Assembly: GCA_025769875.1 (NCBI GenBank)
Contig: JAGFNK010000583.1
Span: forward strand, 1 to 32,243
DNA from: Russula earlei
Taxonomy: Eukaryota; Basidiomycota; Agaricomycetes; Russulales; Russulaceae
Length of the DNA: 32,243 nucleotides
Direction: 5' to 3'
Each line of letters starts with the position of its first letter. The stretch's first letter is position 1. Positions 9,765 through 20,300 of the stretch are shown in pieces. Position numbers and translations under genes: made by a program. The notes beneath the pieces are model-generated. The model was not told where the DNA came from and searched no databases. It was given only the letters and a program-made list of their open reading frames with translations.

Positions 9765-10592
9765 TGTCAAGACACGTACTGCTGATCGCTAAGGACTCAG
9801 GAGCAGGTGGGCAAAGGTCGGAACAGATGGTACATGGCGTAGGTGGTGTTGAACAGAAGGACGAGCCAAATAAACAGAATGTACCAGATAGGAACTGGTA
9901 CATGTTGCAGGAGGCAGAGGCGAAGAGCAGAGGCCAGTGCAGCGAAGGGGCTTTAAACAAGGCGGTCGTTGAAGAGTACCTTGAAGACGAGGAAGGCTTT
10001 AGACTGAGCGGTCACAGGGGAGTACCCAGGAAGATGAGAGTATCACAAATGGACAGTCTGACGACTGCCATACTTTATTGGGGCTTATATACAGTGTACA
10101 GGGTCGATTACAAAGAACTGGGACTATTCTAGACTCTTTGGTACCATCCAATAGGACTACAGAGGCATAAACTCGCTTGTGTCAAGTTTCAGGCTTACTG
10201 AGCGCATTACTGATCATTGTGGAGTGATGACATCATTATGATGTCACTGTGGAGCGCTTAGTGAGCCTATGAGGTCACTGTGGAGTCACTCAGTCAGCCA
10301 TGATGTCATTGGAGCCTTGATGATGTCAGATGAGTTATGCAACAGTTTCTAAGAGTTTGTGCTGCTGTTTCGGGTTCCTGGTGGCTGGGTGACCATGTGG
10401 CTGCCACGCGATGATTACCCGATTAGGAAACGGGTGCCTGGTCATGTTATAGTGCCTTTGCAATAGCGATATCTTGCACTGTGGGAGGGATAGCCCAGAA
10501 AATGGAAAGGAGTTGGTAATGCAAACAAAGAGAGGTCTCTCTTGAGTGAAATAGGACCATCTACGGCCAGGACCTGGCCTTGGTTCGTAACA
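9765..10592 (-). mobile_element. Solo LTR, family 1 copy A (828 bp)
   Basis: On the minus strand it starts TGTTACGAACCAAGGCCAGG and ends GTACGTGTCTTGACA, with perfect 5-bp duplications CCACC at 9760-9764 and 10593-10597. Two more copies in the opposite orientation are at 23152-23962 and 24302-25130. No internal retrotransposon sequence is attached. The minus-strand promoter box CACTGTATATAAGCCCC is inside. Insertion split the Harbinger transposase; joining the flanks at the duplication restores the coding frame GWEGSTTDSTLFHDA. Confidence 0.9.
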
Positions 10593-11357
10593 CCACCACT
10601 GACTCAACTCTTTTCCATGATGCGGATCATTCCAATTTCCTCATCCCAAGAGGGAAATACTATCTTGCTGATGCAGGCTTTGCCTCATCAAACACACTGC
10701 TTGTTCCTTATCGAGGTGTATGATATCATCTATCTGAGTGGGGTCATGCTGGCATACAGTGTGTTCTCTCTTTCTTTCCCATCTTCTCACTAATTTTTAT
10801 GCTTGTCCTAGGCCATGCACACCCCAGGGATTATTCAATCTGCACCATGCTCAAGCTCGCAACATCATAGAGCATATGTTTGGGATTCTCAAGCAGCATT
10901 TCAAAATCCTTCGGTACCCTCCTGAGTATAACATGGATATTCAAGTGTGCATCCCATCGGCACTTGCAGCCCTTCACAAGTTTATTTGCCATTATGACCA
11001 CAGTGAGATCAACATATTTGACGACAGGGTAGACCCTCAGGTGGGTCATCATGAAGCGGCTGGTGAACTGGGAAGAGGGGTAGTGATGCGCTATGAGAGG
11101 GAGCAAGCAAATATCAGGTGAGACAGGATTGCAGGTGAGATGTGGGAGCAGTATCAGAAAACACTTCAGGATCGCACAGCAGGTATTTAGTTCAGACACA
11201 TGTCCACATATTTTCAGAAAATATATTGGAGGATTTGTTGCCATGCAAAACCTCTCTGGTCACCCTGTGGCTGTCCACCATTGGAAACACTTCATGGCAT
11301 TCAACAAATTATGATACAGGCATGTGATGGGTGATTACTGTAGAAGTACAACTACAG

Positions 11358-12540
11358 TCAGGACGTCCTAGCATTCTCCAATCGATCCTTGATGTAGTTG
11401 CATGCAATCTCGCACGACAACACTGACCCATTAGTCATAAGCACAATATAACTGTCTACATGCATGATGTCACAAGATCCCAAGATATTGATCACAGGGA
11501 CAACATCATCCATGGAGAGCCATTCACCATTCAGTTCAATATCCTTAGTAAGATGTTGAATTGCCAGTGACCGATGGGTGATCTCGGGAAGTGCCAAGAT
11601 AGTTATGATGTCATTTGGAGGTGGCATATGCATGGCTAGAGGTGGGGCCAGGGCTGGGTTTGAGGGGAGTGCCAGCAGCATTGGGAGTGGGGGGAGTGCC
11701 AGCGACATTGGGGGTGGGGATGAAGCAATGAATGCATGCATGGTTGTGTGGAAGTTATCAGCAAACCTCTCCATGGATGACTGCATGCCATGGACAGCAA
11801 CTGCTGTGGAATCAGACTAGAGTTTTTTGATCAATGAGGAAGATGTTTCGGAGGTGACATCCTTGACCTGAGATACTTTGTGTTTGAAATGAAGGACACT
11901 GGATGAGGAGGAAGAGCGATCTGGTGCCAGGGATGACAAGGAGTCCCCACTTTGACTTTCAAACAAATTGGGATTGGGGGACAGTGATGCAGATGACTGA
12001 GGGGGAGTAAAATGGGCTGTCAACTGCATGCCCTAATATGAATGTTGGCCTTTTGCACTCAATAGTGTCAGAGATTTCATGATGCTGTGATGCGGCCAGC
12101 CTTTATCCCTGTACTTGTTGTATTCTTGATGTTTCTACTAATTATCAGATGGCATTGACAAATTAGATGTAATGTACGTACCTTGACTAGATCACTCCAC
12201 ACCGATTCCATTTCAGGTGGAACAACAATTCCATTCTCATCAGTCCATAGGTGCCTGAACTGGGACTCATTCCTGAGAGCAACAATTGCCAATTGCTTTT
12301 TCTTCATCTAGTAGTGGACAATGTTAGCTGCGTGATATGGCAAAGCAAAAAAAAAAAAATCGTACCCTTTGCCATTTTGAAAAACATGGTGTTGGAGGTC
12401 ATGTTTCCTTCTTGGTTCCACTCAATGAGGAACAGTAGAAATGCAGCTTCCTCTTCAGTTGTCCATATAGCCTTGTTACTTTCTGAGATTAGACTCCCTT
12501 CAATGGAATCTGGACTTATTGATGAGTGGGTCTGCATCAT
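11358..12540 (-). pseudogene. Myb/SANT-like DNA-binding protein of the Harbinger element
   Basis: The minus strand starts at ATG 12540. It encodes KAIWTTEEEAAFLLFLIEWN, then, after an intron region with a run of 12 T, KKKQLAIVALRNESQF and WTDENGIVVPPEMESVWSDL. A likely intron (GTACGT near 12181 to TAATTAG near 12138) is followed by EYNKYRDKGWPHHSIMKSL. This is the trihelix/SANT layout of the second protein of PIF/Harbinger elements, which helps the transposase bind the ends and enter the nucleus. A Ser/Pro-rich middle (11817-12029) and a C-terminal part with MERFADNFHTTMHAFI (11358-11786) follow, with stops between segments. The gene is probably broken, though unrecognised introns could explain some gaps. 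It converges on the transposase gene, with about 170 bp between. Confidence 0.65.
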
Positions 12541-12574
12541 ATGGGGCAGTGGAGGTGGGGGTAGAAAGAAGTGA

Positions 12575-13457
12575 TGTTACACCATTTTCCTTTTACGTTT
12601 ACTTCTTACCTTTTGCTACGGACTGCTTGCTTGCGTACGTCCCTTTACTTACTGGTCTTGTGATCTCTTACGTCTTGTGATCCTTTCTGTGTTATCATGT
12701 GATCCATACACATCCAGGTAACACTGGATTGCTGTTACTTTCCCTTTGTTTGGTTCTCTTTCCATTTATGTTCACTTCTTAGTTTCGACTGTGCAATGCT
12801 GCGCACCTACTGTGCAGCACAGTTACTTGGTTCTGACTCATTCGTGGCCTCATTCCTATGACTCCTACTTATTATGACTCCTACTATACTAGTAGCACAG
12901 TCAAAGCGCAGCTATTGCTGCGCTTCTCCTGTATATATAAGCTCAGTACTTTGTGACCAAAGCCCTAAGCTTGGTCTCTTGTAGAATCCAACCTACTCTT
13001 GTCCAAACATATTCGCCTGCAACCCACTTCACTCTCACAAACTTAACTCACAACTACCTCTCCATTTCATCAACTCTCAACACACCATCTACCATCTACT
13101 CTTCGCCTTTCCCTTCCTTCCCTAAGAGTCTCTCTTCACTCTCCTGAGAAGAGCTCTCTTCCTTTAAGACCTACCTTCCTCTACTCTCTCTGCGTTGTTC
13201 AAGGTCCCGACGGACTTGAACGCATATAGCTAGTGGAACCAGCCCTAGTCTATCCCATTACAAACTTACCCTAGCTTCTCAACGGACCGAGTCGTACTAG
13301 GAAGGGTCTATTGGCCATAACCTGTTTAGCATAAAACACTTTGACCGCTGCAGGGATCCTTACTCATTATACACGGGAACCAGCCCATTTCTTGAAACAC
13401 CTCTCTATCATCGACTTGCTTTCTGCTTGTGAACTGACACGGCTAGTTACCGTGACA
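12575..13457 (+). mobile_element. Solo LTR, family 2 (883 bp)
   Basis: It begins TGTTACACCATTTTCC and ends GTTACCGTGACA, with perfect duplications AGTGA at 12570-12574 and 13458-13462. A plus-strand promoter box CTCCTGTATATATAAGCTCA lies at about 12928-12947, followed by a pyrimidine-rich leader. It is unrelated to the three family 1 LTRs. It sits 34 bp upstream of the SANT gene start and fires in the opposite direction, so it cuts that gene off from the promoter in the terminal repeat. Confidence 0.85.
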
Positions 13458-13522
13458 AGTGATGCCAATCATTGACGCACCAATTGTTCCTGAGCCCAAG
13501 TCATTACATGACATCACATATG

Positions 13523-13691
13523 CAAATATGTGAATTACAGTTAACAGACAAAAACAACTGATATTAGTTAATCATATGACATGTCACTGTCATCACACCT
13601 GTCACACCTGTCACACCTGTCACACCTGGCTAATCCCGAAATTCAAGTTCCAAGTTCAAGTTTCAAGAAATCTCAGTTGCTGTATGGGGCC
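13523..13691 (-). repeat. Harbinger element right terminal inverted repeat (169 bp)
   Basis: This is the inverted counterpart of 7668-7827. It holds four CAGGTGTGA-type units against three on the left, and both arms end at CATATTTG on their inner side. Confidence 0.85.
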
Positions 13692-13710
13692 TTGGTTGGT
13701 AAAAGGGACC

Positions 13711-14010
13711 TCAAGAACTAAGAATTAGACCCCAACTCTTGGGCTGCACCTAGATACAGGACATGAGATCCCACTGTCAGAAGGTTCAAGTAAATTGATT
13801 GAGAAACAGTTGAGATATGGCAATTCAAAGTTTTGCACTCATGTTAGCACCTGAAAATCAACATGCCAAGAACTGAATGTTAGGCTCCCACATTTTAGCT
13901 ACACCTAGATACAGTATATAAGGTTCTACTATCAAAGTTTCAAGGCAATCTGTTGAGACGCTGTTGAGATATAGCAGCTTTAATTTCACACTTAAAATGA
14001 CATCCAAAAA
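13711..14010. repeat. Tandem repeat of about 150 bp, right block
   Basis: This continues the array broken at 7129. Units carry CACCTAGATACAG, TTGAGATATGGCAATTCAAA or GTTGAGATATAGCAGC, and CCAAGAACTGAATGTTAGGC. The last unit fades into the chromovirus fragment near 14010-14040. Confidence 0.65.
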
Positions 14011-14039
14011 TGGCAAGTGCAAGGTCACATGAAAATGAC

Positions 14040-15075
14040 AGTAAGAGGATTGACCATACAATATGGTTCCATACTAAGTCCATAAGTACTGCCCTCCATA
14101 TGGACAGGTGAAACTCAGAAAAATGAGGGTCCATCATAAGAAGTTGGAAACTATGGCCCCTTGTACCTACCGAGAATTCTTGAATCTTGAACTTGAACTT
14201 GGATTTCAGGATTTTCCAGGAGTGACAGGAATGACAGGTGTGATGTAAGTGACATAATAAACTAATATGAGTCTATTTCAAATATGAGTTATTTTTTGGT
14301 GTGATTTGCTGGGTTTACATGTGATATGTAAAATATTTTTTCTAACCCTTCCTTCCACTCCTTCCAAGTGGGGTATTGCAAGCATGTCATTAAGGCAGAA
14401 TATGTGTCACCAGTGTGGGTGCACATCTTTGTGCAAATTTTGTATGTGCAGCTCTGGTGAAAATGGGGCTGCAAGCACCCAGATGTTGAGCTTCAGTCAG
14501 ACTGCTCAACTCCGAGTTTGACGCTGACACATCATGTGTAACCCTATATATGTGAATATGCAAATGACAATGGAGAAAAATGCATATTAATTTAATATAT
14601 ACATTATATCACTTACATCACTCCTGTCACTCCTGTCACTCCCAGAAAATCCCAAAATCCAAGTTCAAGTTCAAGATTCAAGAATTCTTGGTGGGTAAAA
14701 GGGGCCTATGGAAGTTGCCAGGGGAAAGAATTCTGGAAAAGAGTTGTTCCCTAGTGGCTAAGTTAAAAATAGTGTGCCCATGGGCAGGAATAGTGGGATC
14801 ATTAGTAGAGTATGAAGGGGGGTTACATGAACTGATTTGGGGGAGTAAAGTATGTTGTTGTATCATAAGTCCTTGAAATTGATGTTCTAGGTCATCTAGG
14901 CTTTCACCCAAATGATGAGATTCTGTGGGATCAGAGTCAGTGGTGGACATAACACAGAGTTTAGTGGGCTGTTGCAGGTGGAAGATGGTGATGGTGTCCT
15001 GGGCATTTTTAAGATTAGAAAGGGGTTCTCAGGTGTCTTCTGCTGTGGAGTATCCTTTCCACCAGACTCTGTATT
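14040..15075 (-). mobile_element. Chromovirus fragment, copy 2, 3' pol and extension region
   Basis: The segment matches 17030-17500 of the full-length chromovirus base by base with scattered changes. On the minus strand it begins in the chromodomain-flanking codons next to LTR position 15075. It reads STAEDT-type sequence and MSTTDSDPTESHHLGESLDD, continues to HTIFNLATREQLFSRILSP, is broken by a MITE, and resumes with MDPHFSEFHLSIWRAVLMDL and VWNHIVWS. Where copy 1 has TGA stops this copy keeps TGG (Trp), and it lacks copy 1's one-base deletion near 17210. It is therefore a useful reference for the ancestral frame. Confidence 0.75.
14155..14706. mobile_element. Harbinger-like MITE, copy 2 (552 bp)
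   Basis: It has the same family ends as 7130-7667: GGCCCCTTGTACC at the left and GGGTAAAAGGGGCC at the right, with inverted AAGAATTCTTGAATCTTGAA-type arms. It is flanked by 3-bp duplications TAT (14152-14154 and 14707-14709). It interrupts the coding part of the chromovirus fragment between LSPGNFH and the codons for LMMDPHFSEF. Confidence 0.85.
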
Positions 15076-15666
15076 TGTTATGGCATTGCAGCCATTGGAG
15101 TGTCAGCTCAGGGTTCAGTGGGGCCAAGTCCCTGTGACTTGGTTCAAGGGTTCAGTGGGGGCCAGCTCAAAGAGACTGGATCAGAGGTTTAGCATCTCAA
15201 GGCTTAGTCAGACAATGACTCAGCCCACAGACAGAGTTGATCTCCTGGTTTCATAGAAGAGGAGGATGATGAGAGAGAAGCAGAGGAGGAAGAGAACACA
15301 AAGGTTCCTTGAGGTGTGCTCAGGTCAAGCAGAGTGTAGGCCAGCACAAGCAACCTGTGATTGAGAGAGTGTACAGGGCAAGGGATGCAACAGGAAATGG
15401 GACAAAGCTAAGCTTGGGATATTCCCCAGCTTTTACAGGCACTTAAATACTGTATATAGCGAGGCTGTACAGTACTATATGTGGAACAATTGATAAAACT
15501 GAGCCAATAGCAAAAGGGGATCAGACCATAGATGAAACATGACAGGTGAAACAACAAGGGATGATCAACATCAAGGGATGAAATGGTAACCAAGGGGATG
15601 AGGGTGAAAAGTAAAGAACAATAAGAAGTGGTTAGGGATGAACTGAAAGAGGGGTAAATCATAACA
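15076..15666 (-). repeat. Chromovirus 3' LTR (591 bp)
   Basis: On the minus strand it starts TGTTATGATTTACC and ends in CATAACA; on the plus strand it reads from TGTTATGGCATTGCAGCC. It pairs with 22200-22792. A CTATATACAGTATTTAAG segment on the minus strand, near 15440-15460, is a TATA candidate. Confidence 0.85.
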
Positions 15667-15696
15667 TCATGCCCCCCTCATGCTTAGTTCTCCAAA

Positions 15697-17378
15697 CTAA
15701 TTGGTCTCAGGGCCTGATTCAGGGACATAGTCTCCATTGCCCTCAGGCCAAGTGCCTTGAGGACCCATCGCCTTGGGGCAGTAGCCTCTGTAACTCCTAT
15801 GAGTCCTCCTAAGGATACAGTCCATCTGACCAAGGCAGTTTGTGTGAGGTTTGTTACAGTCCTTGTTCCAATGACCCCTGGTATTGCAGTGCTTGCAAAC
15901 ATGTTGATGCTTCTGTAGTTGATGATGCTGTGCCTTGGTCATGTGTGTGGGGGTAAGAGGGGTATTGGGGGTACTAGCGTCATTGGAAAACATCTGTGGA
16001 AAGTGGGAAGGGGCCCCCATGGGAGCATTGTTTTGAGACTGGTCAACAGTTCAAGGGAGGTTTTCAAGTGGAGGGGTTAGGGAGAGAGGGGGATGAATTG
16101 GTGAGACGGGGGTGGAGAGCATGGAGGGTTTGTTTTAAGACCTCAATTTGTCATAACTCCCTGCCAATGAATAGAAGGGTCCAGTGACATGGGTGAGACC
16201 TCCATTGGTCATCATGTTGTCAAGTTGGTGATGGACTTGGACAGAGGTGTTATTAGCATGGAGGCGACTACGGATGGTGGTGGACTCTTTGGTGTAAGAT
16301 TGGATTTCATGGAGCTGGTTGGCGAGTTGTCATTGGAGAATGTCCATAGCTCCTTGAATAGTGGCTCACTTAGCCTCCAGAACCTTCAGTTGTAGTGAGC
16401 TGTTACGAAGGTGGTAAACATCAGCAAGAGCCTCCAGGGTCATGGAGGTTTTTGAGTGCTTGTGCCACATCAAAATGGGAAGGGGTAGTCCTCAACTAGG
16501 AGGTGGAGATCAGAGGTGGTGGTGGAGAAGTGAGTGGCAGAGACGATGGGTAGGGTGACAAGTTTTTCCCCATAAGTGGGTTCTCCTCAACCCATAGTTC
16601 CTAAAAGCATGGGTTTGTCATTCCATAGAGCAATTCGTAAGTAAGGTAGTAGGCGTCACCACCTGTTGACATTGATATAAAAAGGGGGAATGTGCATATA
16701 TGGTTCATAGACAAACCAAGGGGGTCCAGGGTGAGTGGGGTCTGCTTCAGTAGGGGTGGGTGAAGGGCTTCCTTCGCATGATGGCAAGTGGGTTAAGGGT
16801 GGTGGCAAGGTCTTGGAGTTTGGCCTCATTGGGGACAATGAATGTATGCTGGTTCGATGATGTGCTGTATGACCTCAGGTGAGAGAGGCTCTTGTTTAAT
16901 GGTATGAGAGGGAGTAAGGATAGGTAAGGGAGATGAAGGGGGAGCTGGGGAAGACATAGGGGTATTGTAGGTGGAAGTAGCATGTTTGTGGTGCCAAGCT
17001 GACCACTCTGAAGGGGGGGGGTATTTATGGAGGCTGATCATACAATATGATTCCATACCAAATCTGTAAGTACTTCTCTTCATATGGATAGAGGAAATTC
17101 TGAAAAATGGGGGTCCATTATGAGAAGTTGAAAGCCGTGGAAGTTGCCAGGGGAGAGAATTCTGGAAAAGAGTTGTTCCCTGGCAGCTATATTGAAGATA
17201 GTGTGTCCGTGTCGGGGACAGTGGGGTCATTAACTGAATAGGAAGGGGGGTTACATGAATTAACTTGTGGAAGTAATGTATGTTGTTGTATCGTAAGTTC
17301 TTGGAATTGGTGTTCCAAGTCATCTAGGCTTTCTCCTAAGTGATGAGATTCTGTGGGATCAGAGTTAGTGGTCGACAT
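15697..17378 (-). pseudogene. Chromovirus post-chromodomain extension or ORF with CCHC knuckle
   Basis: After the chromodomain the frame runs on without a stop into ATG 17378 (MSTTNSDPTESHHLGESLDD, then LEHQFQELTIQQHTLLPQ). A one-base deletion near 17210 shifts it to HTIFNIAAREQLFSRILS, MDPHFSEFPLSI and, with several TGA stops, a long Pro/Ser/Thr-rich stretch (PMSSPAPPSSPLPILTPSHT). It ends in a second zinc knuckle, CKHCNTRGHWNKDC (near 15870), about 60 codons before a stop at 15697. Copy 2 (14040-15075) preserves the frame better. Nothing env-like (signal peptide, membrane helix) is visible. It could be a C-terminal Pol tail or a separate nucleic-acid-binding protein. Confidence 0.6.
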
Positions 17379-20300
17379 AACATGGAGTTTAGTGGGTTGT
17401 TGCAGATGAAAGATGGTGATGGCATCTTGGGCATTTTTAAGGTTCAAGAGGGGTTCCCAGGTATCTTCTGCCGTGGAGTATCCTTTCCACCAAACTCTGT
17501 ACTGTAGTCAGTTTCTATGGAGACGTTGAGCGGTAATCTTTTTGACCTCATATTCTCCTGAGAGAAGGTCAGGGGGAGGTTCGGGGAAGTTAGGGCTGTG
17601 TTCCACTGTTTCAGTGACTGGGGAAAGAAGGGAGGCATGAAACATGTTATGGATACTTCATTAAGGGGGAAGGTGAAGTTGGTAGACAACATGGGAAATC
17701 TTCTTGGTGATGACAAAAGGTCCGAACTGTTTGGGATGGAACTTCTGAAACTGATGGGGTGTTTTTAGGTTAGTCCCTTCCAACCAAACCTTCTGTCCTT
17801 CTTCAAACCCTTTGAACTTAGTTTCTTTTACCCAGCTGGTTTGTGCCTTTTTCATTGCTTCTTGAGCTGATTCTCACATGTCTTTTAGGGCCTGGAGTTG
17901 TTCTTGAATTCCTGGGAACTTGGATTTCAGTTGGGTGCCAAGTCCTTGTGGGTTGAAGCCAATGAGTAGTTCGTAGGGGGTTCGTTTGGTGGTTGTAGAC
18001 TTATGAGCATTGAAGTGGTACTGAGCTATGGGGAGCCAGTGTTCCCATTCTCCTTGTTTCTCTCCCATATAGATGCAGAGATACATTTCCAGGGTTTGAT
18101 TGGTTCTTTCGGATTGTCCGTTGGTTGGAGGGTGATAGGCAGTACTTAGATTTTGATTGATCCCCAGAGTTCAAGAGACTTCTTTGAATAGGTCAGAGGT
18201 GAAGTGGGAATCTCAATTGGAAATGATTTTGGAAGGGACCCCAGTCCAAGGGAAGGCATGTTGTAAGAATAATTTGGCCATTTCCAGGGTTCCCATGTCT
18301 TTATGGCATGGTATGAGAATTGCTGCTTTGGTAGAGTCGTGATCAGTGATGGTCATGATGGTGTTGTTCCCTTCCGACAGTGGGAGATTGACGATCCAGT
18401 CAATAGCTATGGCTTGAAACAGTTTCTGAAACTCAGGGGGAATTGGGTGAATTGGGGGATGAGTGGGGTGCGTGGAGGATTTGTTGGACAGGTGGCACAA
18501 CCCCGAATGTAGTCCTGGATGAAATAGCCCATTTTAGGCCACCAGAAGGATTCTTGGATCAAGTACAAGGTTCGGGCATTTCCTGTATGTCCTCCGAGGA
18601 TGCTGTCATGATATGTGTGTAAAATCTTTTGTAACAGGGGTTCTTGATATGGTACAACCAATTTTTTATCCTTGAACAGTGTGCCGTCTTCTTGTTGTAG
18701 ATTGTGTTTGGTTTTCCACATAAGTAGGTCTGATTGTCAACTCTTTTGTTCTTTCAAGACTTGCTCATACAGGTCTTCCATGTGGAGTGTGTGAATGAAG
18801 AGTTTGTCAGGAAGAGCCATGATGTTTTGGTTGTCTCCTGACCCATCATTGTGGTCAGGTCGTTGTGAGAGAGCGTCTGCACAATTAGAAGTTCTGGGTT
18901 TGTGGTGGATTTCAAAATGATAATCTGCCAGTGTGGAAATGTAACCTGCAATTCTTTGATTAATTTTATGGGGGAGTCGGTAGTGGGCAAGGTTGGCGTG
19001 ATTGGTAAAAATCTTGATCGGGTGTTTTGTTCCAACCAACAGATACCGCCAATGTTGGAGCACCAGGATCAGGGCTAGGAATTCCCTATCCCAGACCTGG
19101 TAGTTCCTTTCTGCTTTGTTGAAAGCATGTGACATATTACCAATCATTTTCCTTTTTCCCCTTGAATCATTTTAAAATAGGATCACTCCGGTGGTGAATT
19201 GTGAGGCATCAGTTTCTAATTCGTATGGGAGGTCAGGGTTGGCAGTGTAGATTTCAGGGTCGTCACAGACTGCCGATATCAAGGTTTCTAGGGCTGTGGT
19301 CGCTTCTGGGGTCCAGAAAGAGGAGGTTCCTTTCTTTATTGTAGAGAAGATGGGGCGAGCTATTTTAGCAAAGTCTTGGATAAATGGTCATTGGTAATTG
19401 AGGGTGCCCATGATTTGTTGTACTTGTTTCAGGTTATTGGGGGGTCTTGGCCAGTTTTTGAGGCCATCCATTTTGACTGGGTCAATTTTGAGGGTCCCTT
19501 GGTTGATTTGGAAGCCCAGGAAGTCGATTTCTTCTTGTTCAAAGGCACATTTGGATGCTTTTAGAAAATAAGAGTCTCTTTTGAGGAGGTCAAGGAATTT
19601 GTGTGTGATTTGTTGGTGAAGGTGTTCTTCTCCTGACCCTGTGGCTATTGCCACGTTATCTAGATAGTTGCAGGTGTTCTCTGGGTACTTTAGAAGCCAG
19701 GGCCGGAGGGTGTGGTTCATTGCTCATTGGAAGGCTGCTGGGGCATTGGTAAAGCCAAAGCCCATTACCATGGGGACAAAGGTGCCGAATTGAGTTTTGA
19801 AGGTGCCTTTGTGCCAATCTTCTGGGTGGATTAGGATGTTGTTGTAACCAGCTCTGATGTCAAACTTGCTGAAGGTGGTTTTCCCCCTTAGTCGGTGCAA
19901 CTGTTCTTCCATGTTTGGTAAGGCATGGTAGTCAGGGACTGTGGCATTATTGAGCTTTTGGTAGTCTACTACCATTCACGGGGCAGTGCCATCCTTCTTC
20001 TGGACAAAGAAGACAGGAGATATAAAGTCCGAGACACCATCTTTGATAAAACCTTTGGCTAGGTCTTCTTGTATTTGTCTTGATAATTCTTGTTTCTTGT
20101 TCTGGGGGAGAGGGTACATTCAGCAATCAAGGAATTTGGGGGGCATCTGGTTTCAGGGTGATTCTGAAGTCGAGTTCTCCTTGACTGGGTGGGAGTTGTT
20201 TGGCTGCTTCTTCTGAGAAAACCCTTTGGTGTCGTGAGTATTCTGAGGGGATGGTGGTTGTTCTTATTTGTGCAACCCAGATCTTTGGTGGGTTGGTTAA

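Larger units (their letters stand above)
7937..11190 (+). pseudogene. PIF/Harbinger DDE transposase, disrupted
   Basis: Exon 1 starts at ATG 7937 and ends at 8349 (GECFQWSPSMVSK). An intron (GTATGT at 8350 to CCAG at 9471) follows, swollen by an inserted element. Exon 2 resumes with YFKKILGVLATPPFYTTFVQ, FFPFFKDALGAINSTHI and RDHNGVLSQNCLAACSFD. A frameshift near 9740 precedes GWEGS. A solo LTR interrupts the gene at 9765-10592, after which it continues with FHDADHSNFLIPRGKYYLAD, AGFASSNTLLVPYRGV and a TGA in place of Arg. A likely intron ends at 10811, then come ARNIIEHMFGILK and PPEYNMDIQ. The first catalytic position reads GAINSTHI where the family has GAIDGTHI; the D of ADAGF and the E of NIIEHMFG are kept. 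A second CGA-type TGA at 11119-11121 is followed by in-frame RIAGEMWEQYQ to a stop at 11188-11190. The protein would have catalysed cut-and-paste transposition with the SANT partner. Confidence 0.85.
7668..13691. mobile_element. PIF/Harbinger-like DNA transposon, two genes, multiply interrupted
   Basis: Both ends begin GGCCCCATACAGCAAC when read inward, and the target duplication is TTG (7665-7667 and 13692-13694). Between them lie a plus-strand DDE transposase and a convergent minus-strand Myb/SANT gene, the standard two-gene layout of the PIF/Harbinger superfamily. Three younger insertions lie inside: an inverted-repeat element at 8379-9450, a solo LTR at 9765-10592 and a solo LTR at 12575-13457. 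Without them the element would be about 3.2 kb. The transposase is disabled, so the element is dead. Confidence 0.85.
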
